Notes: a model not told the origin generated them from the letters alone. 36,026 bases of DNA from Flavobacteriaceae bacterium (GCA_029938265.1 JAOZVI010000012.1:1-36026), one strand, 5' to 3'; positions 1 to 8,434 are shown, numbered from the stretch's first letter. A program made the numbers and translations.

Positions 1-405
1 TCGATAAATGGACAAACCCAAGAAGAAATCAAAAAGGATTATACGGGTCCGGTTTTTGAATTTGAAAATGAAGTTATTGACTATGGAGACATCCTCAAAA
101 ATAGCGATGGAAATAGAGTTTTTAAATTTAAAAATGTTGGAAAATCACCTTTAATTATTTCGTCTATCAGATCTAGTTGTGGTTGTACAGTACCTTCAAA
201 ACCAGAAGAGCCAATTATGCCTGGTGAAATAGGTGAAATCAAAGTAAAATATGCTACTAATCGCGTTGGTCCTTTCTCAAAAACAGTTACCATAAATTCA
301 AATTCTTTTGAAACAAAGAAAATGCTTTCTATAAAAGGAAGAGTTTTAGACAAAGAAGCTGATAATGCATTAGAAAAAAAGAAAAGTATCGTTTCTGAAA
401 AATAA
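1..405 (+). CDS. DUF1573 domain protein, 3' part
   Basis: The reading frame is open from the first base, so the 5' end lies outside the window; about 134 codons are visible, ending in TAA at 403-405. The visible part has the DUF1573 pattern: a beta-strand segment around 'FEFENEVIDYGDI', a 'FKFKNVGKSPL' strand, the CGC motif within 'SSCGCTVP', and a C-terminal strand ending 'LSIKGRV'. The family has an ASH/MSP-like immunoglobulin fold and is common as exported proteins in Bacteroidota; its exact function is not established. The tail after the domain is short, charged and Lys/Glu rich. A terminator directly follows the stop. Family assignment is firm, function unknown. Confidence 0.85.
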   Translation, partial: SINGQTQEEIKKDYTGPVFEFENEVIDYGDILKNSDGNRVFKFKNVGKSPLIISSIRSSCGCTVPSKPEEPIMPGEIGEIKVKYATNRVGPFSKTVTINSNSFETKKMLSIKGRVLDKEADNALEKKKSIVSEK

Positions 406-431
406 AAAAAGCCCGTTAACGGGCTTTTTTT
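404..431. terminator. Bidirectional intrinsic terminator
   Basis: A perfect palindrome GCCCGTTAACGGGC at 411-424 is flanked by an A-tract (404-410) and a T-tract (425-430). It sits between the convergent DUF1573 gene and the aspartic protease gene. Read on either strand it gives a GC stem followed by U's, so it can end both transcripts. Confidence 0.9.
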
Positions 432-1758
432 ATATTAAATTTTTTAATTCAAATTCAAAGTTCATAATTTTACCATTCCTATCAATCTTTATTTTTATTT
501 TTTTACCCTCTTTACTCGAAAATGTATAAATAATTTCTTGCATTTTTTTCTCATAAGCAGGTTTTCCATTAATCTCTAAAATTATATCGCCTTCTTTTAA
601 TCCTGCGTAAAGTGCAGGTGAATCTTTTCTTATTACCGAAATTTTATAACTTGGTTTATACGATATTGCGTATGTATATAATACTTTTGAAAACATTGAG
701 TTATTCTCCTCATTATAGTTATTAGGAATAACAACACCTTTTTTCTCGGTAACAAGCACATCACCACCATGAATCAACTCAATACCACTTTTATTGTATA
801 AAAATGGTTTATTAAAAGATTTCTTATTCTTCTTTAGAGTAATCAATTGGTTTTGGTAATCAAAAATTACATTAAATCGTTTTAAGATCTCTGCTCCAAG
901 CGTTCCGTTACGGTTTCTATTATTGTGCGTAGTGAGAATTGACAGTGAATCAGGAAAAGAAACTGTTGCATTTTTAAAGGTGAAATCCCCAATTTTAAAA
1001 GCCTCAACTCTACTCCTTTTTCCATAAATATCACCACTTAAACCTTTTCCAAGATAATCATCAAAATATCTTACAGGGACTGTAATGTCTGGATTTGACT
1101 CCTTAAATAACCATAAGGCATCACCTCCTCCGGAATCTATCAAAAGTTTAATATCTATAGCATTATCATCATCAATGTTAACCTGAGCATTGATATAAGG
1201 TTTATTCTTATAAAATTCTAAAGGAAAAGTTTTGCATCCCTTACATTTTTTATAAGTATAATCTTTTGGATCAAAAAAAGCCAGTTTCTTTTTAGAATAA
1301 TTGATCTCAACAATAAAATTTTTAAATAATTCTCCGCCAATGATACCATGAATATCCATACCCATTTTGGCAGATAGATCAAATTTCTCATCTAAAATTA
1401 TATAAATAAGATGATTATAATTAAATATATTTCCTATCCTTACCCTATTATTTCTAGATTTTAAAGCAATTATCGGGTCACCTTGACCCAAACCATTAAG
1501 TTTAATTTTCTCAACATTGTTTAATTCTAATGAATCAGAAAATTTGAGATTAAAAACAATAGACTTATCAACACCTGTATCTAAAATAAATGACAATTTT
1601 TTTCCATTGATCTCAACAGGTATTACAATCAAATTATTCACAAAAGTAAAAGGCATTGCATGTCTTTTTTTATTCTTTTGCAAATAATATCTATCCTGAG
1701 AAACTCCATTAAAAGTCCCCAGAATTAGAAAACACAATATTAGGGCAATTACTCTCAA
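430..1758 (-). CDS. Secreted two-lobed aspartic protease with PDZ domain
   Basis: The product is 442 residues with an N-terminal signal peptide (about residues 1-20, ending near 'NGVSQ'). There are two retropepsin-like lobes. Lobe 1 has the catalytic motif 'FILDTG' (D60-T61-G62) and a downstream 'HGIIGGELFKNF'. Lobe 2 has 'LLIDSG' (D208-S209-G210) and 'GTLGAEILKRF'. A C-terminal PDZ domain (about 365-435) contains 'AGLKEGDIILEINGKP'. Both catalytic Asp motifs are intact, so an active enzyme is plausible. The protein is probably periplasmic or cell-surface, and its substrate is unknown. It is convergent with the DUF1573 gene and shares its terminator. I recognise the fold combination but no gene name. 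Confidence 0.85.
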   Translation of the reverse strand: MRVIALILCFLILGTFNGVSQDRYYLQKNKKRHAMPFTFVNNLIVIPVEINGKKLSFILDTGVDKSIVFNLKFSDSLELNNVEKIKLNGLGQGDPIIALKSRNNRVRIGNIFNYNHLIYIILDEKFDLSAKMGMDIHGIIGGELFKNFIVEINYSKKKLAFFDPKDYTYKKCKGCKTFPLEFYKNKPYINAQVNIDDDNAIDIKLLIDSGGGDALWLFKESNPDITVPVRYFDDYLGKGLSGDIYGKRSRVEAFKIGDFTFKNATVSFPDSLSILTTHNNRNRNGTLGAEILKRFNVIFDYQNQLITLKKNKKSFNKPFLYNKSGIELIHGGDVLVTEKKGVVIPNNYNEENNSMFSKVLYTYAISYKPSYKISVIRKDSPALYAGLKEGDIILEINGKPAYEKKMQEIIYTFSSKEGKKIKIKIDRNGKIMNFEFELKNLI

Positions 1759-1864
1759 AACAATACAATAAATTATTATAACACTATGAAGTTAATACAA
1801 TTTACTGTTATTTCAAAAATTTTAAGAAAAGTTTAGCTTTTTATTAAGATTAATTAGCTAGGAA

Positions 1865-2236
1865 TTACCGCTTTATGAGCTCACTAAATTTTTGAATAGT
1901 AAACGGTATCATTTCTTTAGCTACGGTATAAGCAATAAAATACTTTCTTGTTATTTTATTGCTAACTAAAAGAGTACTTAAAATACTTTCTGCTGTACTC
2001 CTTAGGTTTATATCCTGAATAAATGATGATGATTCTTTGTTAATAGATGAAAATGATAAAGGTTTTTTGAAAATGTTATTACCGTGTTTTCCACCACCAA
2101 AAAGGGAAGTAGAAATTTTAAGGATAGGGCTATCTTTGAAAGAATCTTCTTGCTTTTTTATCTCAAATCTAAGACGGTTTTTAGCAAGTTTTAAATCATC
2201 ATAAGAACTTATATTAGAAACTATCTCGTTTTTCAT
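1865..2236 (-). CDS. Hypothetical protein of the YtxH/holin-like cluster
   Basis: A 123-residue protein I cannot assign to a named family. The N-terminal third is charged and probably helical ('DDLKLAKNRLRFEIKKQE'). The middle is Gly/Lys/Ser rich, and the C-terminal half is moderately hydrophobic ('NKITRKYFIAYTVAKEMIPF') without a clear membrane helix. It is the last gene of a three-gene minus-strand group after a YtxH protein and a Phage_holin_3_6 protein. The layout resembles yqjD-yqjE-yqjK of enterobacteria, where the third member is also a small helical protein; this comparison rests on gene order only. A 12-bp stem-loop lies between it and the preceding gene. Confidence 0.7.
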   Translation of the reverse strand: MKNEIVSNISSYDDLKLAKNRLRFEIKKQEDSFKDSPILKISTSLFGGGKHGNNIFKKPLSFSSINKESSSFIQDINLRSTAESILSTLLVSNKITRKYFIAYTVAKEMIPFTIQKFSELIKR

Positions 2237-2291
2237 TTATTAAAAAATTTGTAAATACTTATTATAACTCTATTTTCAATACATCTAAACC

Positions 2292-2324
2292 TACCTTTTA
2301 TAGTTATAACTGCTATAAAAGGTA
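2292..2324 (-). repeat. 12-bp inverted repeat between two cluster genes
   Basis: TACCTTTTATAG (2292-2303) and CTATAAAAGGTA (2313-2324) are perfect reverse complements around a 9-nt loop. The repeat lies in the 103-bp space between the holin-like gene and the next gene on the minus strand. No U-run follows on the minus strand, so it looks more like an mRNA-stabilising or partial-termination hairpin than a full terminator. Confidence 0.6.
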
Positions 2325-2339
2325 AACCTAAATGTATTC

Positions 2340-2696
2340 TCAAACTACATAATCATCTTCATCGTCATCATTTAAATCATTTTCGGCATCCAAAGCAGCT
2401 TTTACAATACGATCCTTAACTTTTTTATCTATTGCATCTTTGCTAAAAACAAGGTAAATAATAAAAACCAATGTGTAAATACCTCCTACTATCACAAAGC
2501 CAATTGCATTACTTTCGAATACTGTAGCTAACCAAAAGGCCAACGAAAGACTAAACATCAGCAAAATGAATAAACCAATAATTAAAATTAAGAATGAACT
2601 TATCAATCCTGCAGTTACATTAGCTAAAACAGTAATAAGCTCTAATCTAATGAGCTGAATCCTATTATCAAGATACTTTTTCATCAAATCTATCAT
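2340..2696 (-). CDS. Phage_holin_3_6 / YqjE-type membrane protein
   Basis: A 118-residue protein with an N-terminal amphipathic helix containing 'YLDNRIQLIRLE', two transmembrane helices (about 28-57 and 64-84), and a cytoplasmic tail that becomes very acidic at the end (a DDDEDD stretch). This matches the Phage_holin_3_6 (YqjE) family. Despite the name, chromosomal members are not phage lysis proteins and usually sit beside YtxH/YqjD proteins, as here (22 bp after the YtxH gene). It probably acts at the inner membrane as part of a stress-induced set; its precise role is unknown. Confidence 0.8.
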   Translation of the reverse strand: MIDLMKKYLDNRIQLIRLELITVLANVTAGLISSFLILIIGLFILLMFSLSLAFWLATVFESNAIGFVIVGGIYTLVFIIYLVFSKDAIDKKVKDRIVKAALDAENDLNDDDEDDYVV

Positions 2697-2718
2697 GCTT
2701 TAATATTAAATATAAAAA

Positions 2719-3093
2719 TTATACAGTTTTTGCTTTTGCTTCAACTTCTGCCTCAATATCCTTTGCTTGTTTTTTAAGTTCATTCATTTTACCAGCTAAT
2801 TCACCTTCCAAATCTTTAACTTTAGCAGCAATATGAGAATATTGTTTTTTTACTCTTCCTTTAACATCGTAGAATTTATCTTTAATATCATCAATTTGAT
2901 CACTTTCCAAATTTTTAATTCTTTCAGACAGATCACCATATTTTTCTTCTAAATCTTGTTTTAGATCACCTGCTTTTCCTGCAATCTTTTCTCTGGTATC
3001 TATACCAGCTGCCGGTGCAACCAATATACCTGCAACTGCACCCGCTGCAGCACCTAGTATTAAACCTACCAATAGTTTTGAATCACTTGACAT
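2719..3093 (-). CDS. YtxH domain protein
   Basis: A 124-residue protein starting with a Gly/Ala-rich membrane-insertion segment ('LLVGLILGAAAGAVAGILVA', about residues 7-26) followed by 'GIDTREKIAGKAGDL', the YtxH signature. The rest is a long charged coiled coil (about 40-120) rich in Lys, Asp and Glu with regular hydrophobic spacing. YtxH proteins are general-stress proteins in Bacillus and are widespread in Bacteroidota. It leads the three-gene minus-strand cluster and diverges from the aminotransferase gene. A near-consensus -7 element (TATCTTTA on the minus strand, around 3125-3132) lies upstream. Confidence 0.85.
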   Translation of the reverse strand: MSSDSKLLVGLILGAAAGAVAGILVAPAAGIDTREKIAGKAGDLKQDLEEKYGDLSERIKNLESDQIDDIKDKFYDVKGRVKKQYSHIAAKVKDLEGELAGKMNELKKQAKDIEAEVEAKAKTV

Positions 3094-3243
3094 AATTATA
3101 GTTTTTTAGTTATTATTAATTATCGTAAAGATACTAAATTTTTAAATAATTTAAAAATAAAATTAATAAAAAAAACTATTCGTTTTTCTACTGATTTATA
3201 ATATAATTTCGCAATTTTGTACCTTAATTAAATATCAAAAAAT

Positions 3244-4434
3244 ATGCCTAAAATATCTTTTAAAGGGCAAAACATGCCTGAGTCACCTATTAGAAAACTT
3301 GTCCCTTTTGCAGAAGAAGCAAAAAAACGGGGTATAAATGTTTTTCACCTAAACATTGGTCAGCCCGACATAAAAACACCACAGATTGCATTAGATGCTG
3401 TTAAGAATAACAATATTGAAGTATTATCTTATGCAAGAAGCGAGGGCTCTGAAACCTATAGAAAAAAATTAGTTGATTATTACAAAAAAAATAATATTGA
3501 TGTAAGTTCAAATGATATTATTGTAACTACAGGAGGTTCAGAAGCGCTACTTTTTACTTTAGGAAGTATAACTGATTTTGGAGATGAGATCATCATACCC
3601 GAACCATTTTATGCAAATTACAATGGTTTTTCTACAGCAAATGGTATAAAAGTTGTCCCTATAGTTTCGTCAATCGATGATGATTTTTCACTTCCTGAAA
3701 TTGAAGAATTTGAAAAGTTGATCACTCCCAAAACCAAAGCTATTTTAATATGTAACCCAGGTAATCCTACTGGTTATTTATACTCTAAAGAAGAGATTGA
3801 AAAATTAAAATCTTTAGTTATAAAACACGATATCTTTTTAATTGCTGATGAGGTTTATCGGGAATTTGTTTATGATGGGATACAACATCATTCCATTATG
3901 AGTGAAAGCAATTTAGATCAAAATGCAATTATAATCGATTCCGTTTCAAAACGTTATAGTATGTGTGGTGCAAGAATTGGATGTATCGTTTCAAGAAATA
4001 AAGATCTTATCAAAACAACCTTAAAATATGCTCAGGCAAGATTGAGTTCACCTACTTATGCTTTAATAGCTAGTGAGGCAGCTCTAGAAACTCCTCAAAG
4101 TTATTTTGATGATGTAATTATAGAATACGTTGACCGGAGAAATATATTGATCAGTGAATTGAAAAAAATTCCAAATTTAAAAGTATCTACACCTAAAGGC
4201 GCCTTTTATTGTATTGCCGAATTACCTGTAAAAGATGCCGACGATTTTGCCCAATGGATGTTAGAAAGTTTTAATGATAAAAACGAAACTGTTATGGTAG
4301 CTCCTGCAAGTGGTTTTTATTCAACTAAAGGCTCTGGAAAAAATCAAATTCGTATCGCTTATGTTTTAAATAAAGAAAGTCTAATTCGTTCAGTAGAATT
4401 ACTTAAGCTTGCAATAGAACAATATAATAATTAA
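3244..4434 (+). CDS. PLP-dependent class I/II aminotransferase
   Basis: A 396-residue fold-type I aminotransferase. Visible signatures are 'NIGQPDIKTP' near the N-terminus, 'TTGGSEALLFTLG' (cofactor phosphate binding), 'CNPGNPTG', 'IADEVYREFVYDG' (Asp for the pyridine nitrogen, Tyr), and the Schiff-base lysine in 'DSVSKRYSMCGARIGC'; a final Arg in 'NQIRIAYV' should bind the substrate carboxylate. Length is normal for the aspartate/aromatic aminotransferase group, but the substrate cannot be told from sequence. The TAA stop overlaps the murB ATG by one base (TAATG), indicating translational coupling. A weak promoter-like CAATTTTG lies at 3212-3219. Confidence 0.9.
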   Translation: MPKISFKGQNMPESPIRKLVPFAEEAKKRGINVFHLNIGQPDIKTPQIALDAVKNNNIEVLSYARSEGSETYRKKLVDYYKKNNIDVSSNDIIVTTGGSEALLFTLGSITDFGDEIIIPEPFYANYNGFSTANGIKVVPIVSSIDDDFSLPEIEEFEKLITPKTKAILICNPGNPTGYLYSKEEIEKLKSLVIKHDIFLIADEVYREFVYDGIQHHSIMSESNLDQNAIIIDSVSKRYSMCGARIGCIVSRNKDLIKTTLKYAQARLSSPTYALIASEAALETPQSYFDDVIIEYVDRRNILISELKKIPNLKVSTPKGAFYCIAELPVKDADDFAQWMLESFNDKNETVMVAPASGFYSTKGSGKNQIRIAYVLNKESLIRSVELLKLAIEQYNN

Positions 4435-5444
4435 TGTTTCAAAAGAATATATCATTAAAGAAGTACAATACTTTTGGCATCGATGTCAATGCCAAAAGTT
4501 TTGTTTCTGTTACTTCTTTAGCACAACTTAAAAGAGTTATTACAACATTTAAAGATGTTTTTATCCTTAGCGGTGGAAGTAATATTTTACTCACCAAAAA
4601 CCTTAGTAAACCGGTTATTCAAATAAATACTAAAGGTATTGAAATAATTGAAAATAAATCTGACAATAATACTGTGTTGATCAAAGTTCAAGCTGGTGAA
4701 AACTGGCATGATCTTGTACTTTGGTGTATAGAAAATGATTTTGGAGGCTTAGAAAATTTATCTTTAATTCCTGGAAATGTTGGTACAAGTCCGATACAAA
4801 ATATTGGCGCATACGGTATAGAATTAAAAGATATATTTTACGAACTTGAAGCACTTGAAATTGCTACAAATGAAATTAAAACTTTTAATAAAAAGGCATG
4901 TAATTTTGAATATCGCAATTCATTTTTTAAAAACCAAGGAAAAGGAAAATACATTATTATTAATGTAACCCTTAAGCTTACAAAAAACAATCACAAACTC
5001 AATATAGAGTATGGTGCCATAAAAACAGAATTTGAAACTAATAAAATTGATAAACCTACAATAAAAGATGTTTCTAATGCTGTTATTGCAATCCGGAAAA
5101 GTAAATTACCTGATCCAAAAAAAATTGGCAACAGTGGTAGTTTTTTTAAGAATCCTGTAATAAATAAAGCTTATTTTGAAAGTTTAAAAATATCCTATCC
5201 AAAAATACCGCACTATATGCTCCCGGATGATCTTGTTAAAATACCTGCCGGATGGTTGATTGAACAATCTGGTTTTAAAGGTAAACGATTTGGTAATGCA
5301 GGTGTACATAAAAATCAGGCTTTAGTTTTGGTAAACTATGATAATGCCACAGGATTAGAAATTTTGGATCTCGCCAGGAAAATTCAAAAAACAGTATTGG
5401 AAAAGTTTAATATTCCAGTAGAAATAGAAGTAAATATTATATGA
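4434..5444 (+). CDS. murB: UDP-N-acetylenolpyruvoylglucosamine reductase
   Basis: MurB reduces UDP-GlcNAc-enolpyruvate to UDP-MurNAc with NADPH and FAD, the second committed step of peptidoglycan synthesis in the cytoplasm. The 336-residue length fits the type I (E. coli-like) class. Motifs include the N-terminal 'LKKYNTFGIDVNAK', the FAD-binding 'LSGGSNILLT', 'IPGNVGTSPIQNIGAYGIE', 'YRNSFFK', the catalytic Ser region 'GNSGSFFKNP', and the C-terminal Glu in 'IPVEIEV'. It starts at the last base of the upstream aminotransferase stop. A small inverted repeat ATCTCT/AGAGAT (5444-5458) overlaps the stop and may weakly terminate transcription. Confidence 0.96.
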   Translation: MFQKNISLKKYNTFGIDVNAKSFVSVTSLAQLKRVITTFKDVFILSGGSNILLTKNLSKPVIQINTKGIEIIENKSDNNTVLIKVQAGENWHDLVLWCIENDFGGLENLSLIPGNVGTSPIQNIGAYGIELKDIFYELEALEIATNEIKTFNKKACNFEYRNSFFKNQGKGKYIIINVTLKLTKNNHKLNIEYGAIKTEFETNKIDKPTIKDVSNAVIAIRKSKLPDPKKIGNSGSFFKNPVINKAYFESLKISYPKIPHYMLPDDLVKIPAGWLIEQSGFKGKRFGNAGVHKNQALVLVNYDNATGLEILDLARKIQKTVLEKFNIPVEIEVNII

Positions 5445-5479
5445 TCTCTTAGAGAGATTCTTAAATAAATCAATCTAAT

Positions 5480-7012
5480 TTATTTTTCAATTTGCTTTAC
5501 AAACTCAAACTCTGTAAAATAAAAATCAGGGTTTGGAACATCGATATATAATTTTTCTACCTTGCCGTTCTTATCGAGATCAAACCATAATTTTCCTTGT
5601 GGTAAAGAGGCTAAACTTGTATCAAATCTAAATGTAAATATCTGGTGATTCCAATGATGTAATTCAGCTTTATAAATGGGTGTATTAACCATTTTAAAAA
5701 ATAATTTTCCATTGGATAAACTCACTACAACATCGCCATAATTTTTATCAGTATATCTTCCTGTATATTCATTAAAATCTAAATGCTTATTGTTTAATTT
5801 TCCTCTTAAACTTTCACTTTTTTGTAAAGTTACTTGTGCAATACTATCTTGCTTATTCTTATAATCTAAATAGAATTTACTCCAATCTTTACCATCTGTT
5901 TTATCTGCTAAAAATACATCTAAAGTCTTGTTTACCAATGCACTTGGCGCCCAAGTTAAACTGTTTGTTAAAACAATGATTCCAATATTTTTTTCTGGTA
6001 CAAAAGTAGATTTAGAGATCATTCCGTCATAACCTCCACCATGGCCAATAATTTTATATCCTTGATAATCCTGAATACTCCAACCCAAACCATAACCTTT
6101 AAAATGTATATTTTCAGTATTTTTACCTACACTAAAGTTTACCTGTGGGGTTGTTAATTTATTAAATGATTTTTTTGAAAAATAAGTTTTTCCTTTTAGA
6201 GTTCCTTCTTTCAAATTGAGCTGCAACCATTTTGAATAATCATTAACTGATGAGATCAAAGCTCCGGCAGGTGCAATATTATCCCAGTTCACCCATTTTA
6301 AAGCATAATTTTTTCCATTTTCATAAAAATAAGGAGTTGCCACATTTTTCACTTTCTTAATCTGACTTGTAGAAATTAAGGTTCTATTCATTTTTAATGG
6401 TGTTAAAAAATGATCTGTTACATAATTAGTCCAGGACGTATCAGTAACTTTTTCTAAAACCTTTCCTGCGGATAAATAACCAATATTTGAATATCCATAT
6501 TTAGTTCTGAAACCATAAATTGGTTTTAAATATTGTTGTCCTTGTATAATATCTTCCGGAGTTTTAGTAGTAGCGTACCATAAGAGATCTCCGCTAAAAG
6601 TCTTTAAACCGTTCTTATGAGTCATTAGATCTTCAACCGTAGTTTTCAGGGTTGTGTATTCATCGTACATCCGATAATAAGGTAAAAAATCAATCACTTT
6701 ATCATTCCACCTCAACTTGCCTTGTTCTACCATTTTTGCAATTGAAGTCGCCGTAAATGCTTTTGAATTAGAGGCAATAGCAAACAGCGTATTGCCATCT
6801 ACTTTTGTCTTTTTTTCTAAATTAGCATAACCATAACCTTTACTAAAAATGATTGAATCTCCTGTAGTTATTGCAATTGCCATCCCCGGAATATGCCATT
6901 CATCTAATGATTTTTGATAATACTTATCAAGAATGTCTAATTGCTCTTTGGTTTGTGAGAAAGTATTTGTGATAAAAAATATTGAAAAGGATAATAATAA
7001 GATTTGTCTCAT
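5480..7012 (-). CDS. Secreted beta-lactamase-fold serine hydrolase
   Basis: A 510-residue protein with a signal peptide (1-19, ending 'NTFSQ'). The class C beta-lactamase/PBP fold is shown by the SxxK nucleophile motif 'SNSK' (S81-K84), the YxN motif 'YSN' (Y174-N176), and 'IGHGGGYDG' as the third active-site element. The C-terminal region (about 400-505) looks like a DUF3471-type domain. It probably acts in the periplasm on a peptide, ester or muropeptide substrate. The next gene on the same strand, 142 bp downstream, is a DUF1343/NamZ-like protein. In Bacillus subtilis a NamZ gene is clustered with the beta-lactamase-fold amidase AmiE, so muropeptide cleavage is one possibility, inferred from neighbours only. 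Confidence 0.85.
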   Translation of the reverse strand: MRQILLLSFSIFFITNTFSQTKEQLDILDKYYQKSLDEWHIPGMAIAITTGDSIIFSKGYGYANLEKKTKVDGNTLFAIASNSKAFTATSIAKMVEQGKLRWNDKVIDFLPYYRMYDEYTTLKTTVEDLMTHKNGLKTFSGDLLWYATTKTPEDIIQGQQYLKPIYGFRTKYGYSNIGYLSAGKVLEKVTDTSWTNYVTDHFLTPLKMNRTLISTSQIKKVKNVATPYFYENGKNYALKWVNWDNIAPAGALISSVNDYSKWLQLNLKEGTLKGKTYFSKKSFNKLTTPQVNFSVGKNTENIHFKGYGLGWSIQDYQGYKIIGHGGGYDGMISKSTFVPEKNIGIIVLTNSLTWAPSALVNKTLDVFLADKTDGKDWSKFYLDYKNKQDSIAQVTLQKSESLRGKLNNKHLDFNEYTGRYTDKNYGDVVVSLSNGKLFFKMVNTPIYKAELHHWNHQIFTFRFDTSLASLPQGKLWFDLDKNGKVEKLYIDVPNPDFYFTEFEFVKQIEK

Positions 7013-7154
7013 TTAAATGTTTATTAAGTTCTGTAAAACTACAATATTTTAAGAAATAAAAATGAACAATTTGACTACGCTTAGGATAATTATTATTTCC
7101 GAAATCTGTATAAACAAACCCTGAACAATCTAATAAAAAACCTGCTCCGATAAA

Positions 7155-8429
7155 TTAATCATAGATCAAATACTTACTTCTAATCTTTTTAAACTTTACA
7201 ACATCTTCCTGCCATGTAGCCCTAATTTCTTCAGCATCCATTCCTGCTTCGATCTGTTTTTGAAGTGTCAAGTTTCCGGCATGAATTGTAAATGTTGATC
7301 CAAAGAATTTTTTATCCTTTGGCGTTTTGTGATAGGCATCTACTATTGCCGAAATGTCAACTTTACTTAATTTATGTGTATTGCTCAAATCAACTCCATA
7401 ACATAATTGACCTTCAAATTTTGGATATTTTGAACCAAAATTTGGTTTGGGTATATAACTAAAATCTGTTTTTGGAAAGAACGGAGCTCCATATCTTTGA
7501 AACTGAAATTCAGTTCCTCTTCCGGCATTAATAATCGTTCCTTCAAAAAATCCTAAACCCGGATATAGATTAATCGATTTGTCATTTGGTAAATTTGGAG
7601 AAGGCCTCACCAGTAAACTATATTCACTTTGATGCGTATAATTCTTTAAAGAAATTATAGTTATATCACATTGCAATCCATCTTTTAACCACTTTTCGCC
7701 ATTTACCATTTTGGCGTATTCTCCAATTGTCATTCCATAAACCAACGGAATTGGGTGCATACCCACAAACGATTTATGTTCTATTTCTAAAGTTGGTCCA
7801 TCAACATAATGTCCGTTAGGATTTGGTCTGTCTAATATAATCATCGGAATTCCCAGTTCAGCACATGCCTCCATCACATAGGTCATTGTAGAAATATAAG
7901 TATAAAATCGTACGCCAACATCTTGTATATCAAATAAAACTACATCAACATCCCTTAAAACTTCAACGGAAGGTTTTCTGGTTTTTCCGTGTAAGGATAT
8001 TATTGGTAAACCTGTTTTTTTATCAATATCATCCAAAACATGCTCACCTGCATCCCTCTTACCTCTAAAACCGTGTTCAGGAGCAAAAACCTTTTTAATA
8101 TCTAACTTCAGAGCATATAAAGAATCAACCAAATGAACAAAATCACTTCTGACTTCTGACTTCTGACTTCTGACTTCAATAACACTCGTTTGATTAGCAA
8201 CAATAGCAACGCTCTTGTTCTTTAAAAGTGGTAGATACTTTTCTGTTCTATTTGCCCCTGTAACAATAGTATTTTTCTTAGATTCATTTTTAATTAAAAT
8301 AGCTTGCAGGTTTTTTGTAGATTCTGGTTGTTTTTCAACACAGGAAATCAGGCTAAAAAGAAAAATAAGAACTAAAAATTTAGAGTGTGATATTAAATCA
8401 GTATTTTTGGGCAACCTTAAATTTTTCAT
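7155..8429 (-). CDS. DUF1343 lipoprotein, NamZ-like exo-muramidase candidate
   Basis: A 424-residue DUF1343 protein. The N-terminus is a lipoprotein signal (hydrophobic core 'FLVLIFLFSL', lipobox LISC with C30), so it should be membrane-anchored outside the cytoplasm. Family motifs are 'VAIVANQTS', 'FAPEHGFRGKRDAGEHV', 'LFDIQDVGVRFYTYISTM', 'DRPNPNGHYVDGP', 'HPIPLVYGMTIGEYAKM' and 'AGRGTEFQFQRYGAPFF'. Characterised DUF1343 member NamZ of B. subtilis removes terminal MurNAc from peptidoglycan fragments; the activity is inferred here. Residues 85-97 are an 'EVRSQKSEVRSDF' insert encoded by a heptanucleotide tandem repeat. Its start codon is 5 bp from that of the divergent permease gene. Confidence 0.88.
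   Translation of the reverse strand: MKNLRLPKNTDLISHSKFLVLIFLFSLISCVEKQPESTKNLQAILIKNESKKNTIVTGANRTEKYLPLLKNKSVAIVANQTSVIEVRSQKSEVRSDFVHLVDSLYALKLDIKKVFAPEHGFRGKRDAGEHVLDDIDKKTGLPIISLHGKTRKPSVEVLRDVDVVLFDIQDVGVRFYTYISTMTYVMEACAELGIPMIILDRPNPNGHYVDGPTLEIEHKSFVGMHPIPLVYGMTIGEYAKMVNGEKWLKDGLQCDITIISLKNYTHQSEYSLLVRPSPNLPNDKSINLYPGLGFFEGTIINAGRGTEFQFQRYGAPFFPKTDFSYIPKPNFGSKYPKFEGQLCYGVDLSNTHKLSKVDISAIVDAYHKTPKDKKFFGSTFTIHAGNLTLQKQIEAGMDAEEIRATWQEDVVKFKKIRSKYLIYD
8145..8177. repeat. Heptanucleotide tandem repeat (ACTTCTG)4.7
   Basis: Four exact copies of ACTTCTG (8145-8151, 8152-8158, 8159-8165, 8166-8172) and a partial ACTTC (8173-8177). It lies inside the NamZ-like coding sequence, giving the protein repeat EVRSQKS. 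Seven is not a multiple of three, so gain or loss of one copy would shift the reading frame. Confidence 0.95.
8402..8409 (+). promoter_or_regulatory. -7 element of the permease gene
   Basis: TATTTTTG matches the Bacteroidota TAnnTTTG -7 box and lies 25 nt before the proposed TTG start at 8435, inside the 5' end of the opposing NamZ-like gene. No clear TTG -33 box is present, so this is tentative. Confidence 0.4.
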
Positions 8430-8434
8430 ACAAT

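Noticed and set aside
2340-2696. Prophage holin, suggesting a phage remnant
   Set aside because: The family name is misleading: chromosomal YqjE-type genes beside YtxH are common and no other phage gene is nearby.
8145-8177. CRISPR-like array
   Set aside because: Unit is 7 bp with no spacers; it is a simple tandem repeat.
8387-8434. GTG-initiated 16-residue extension of the permease
   Set aside because: Overlaps the opposing gene and does not look like the FtsX/LolE N-terminus; TTG 8435 fits the family better.
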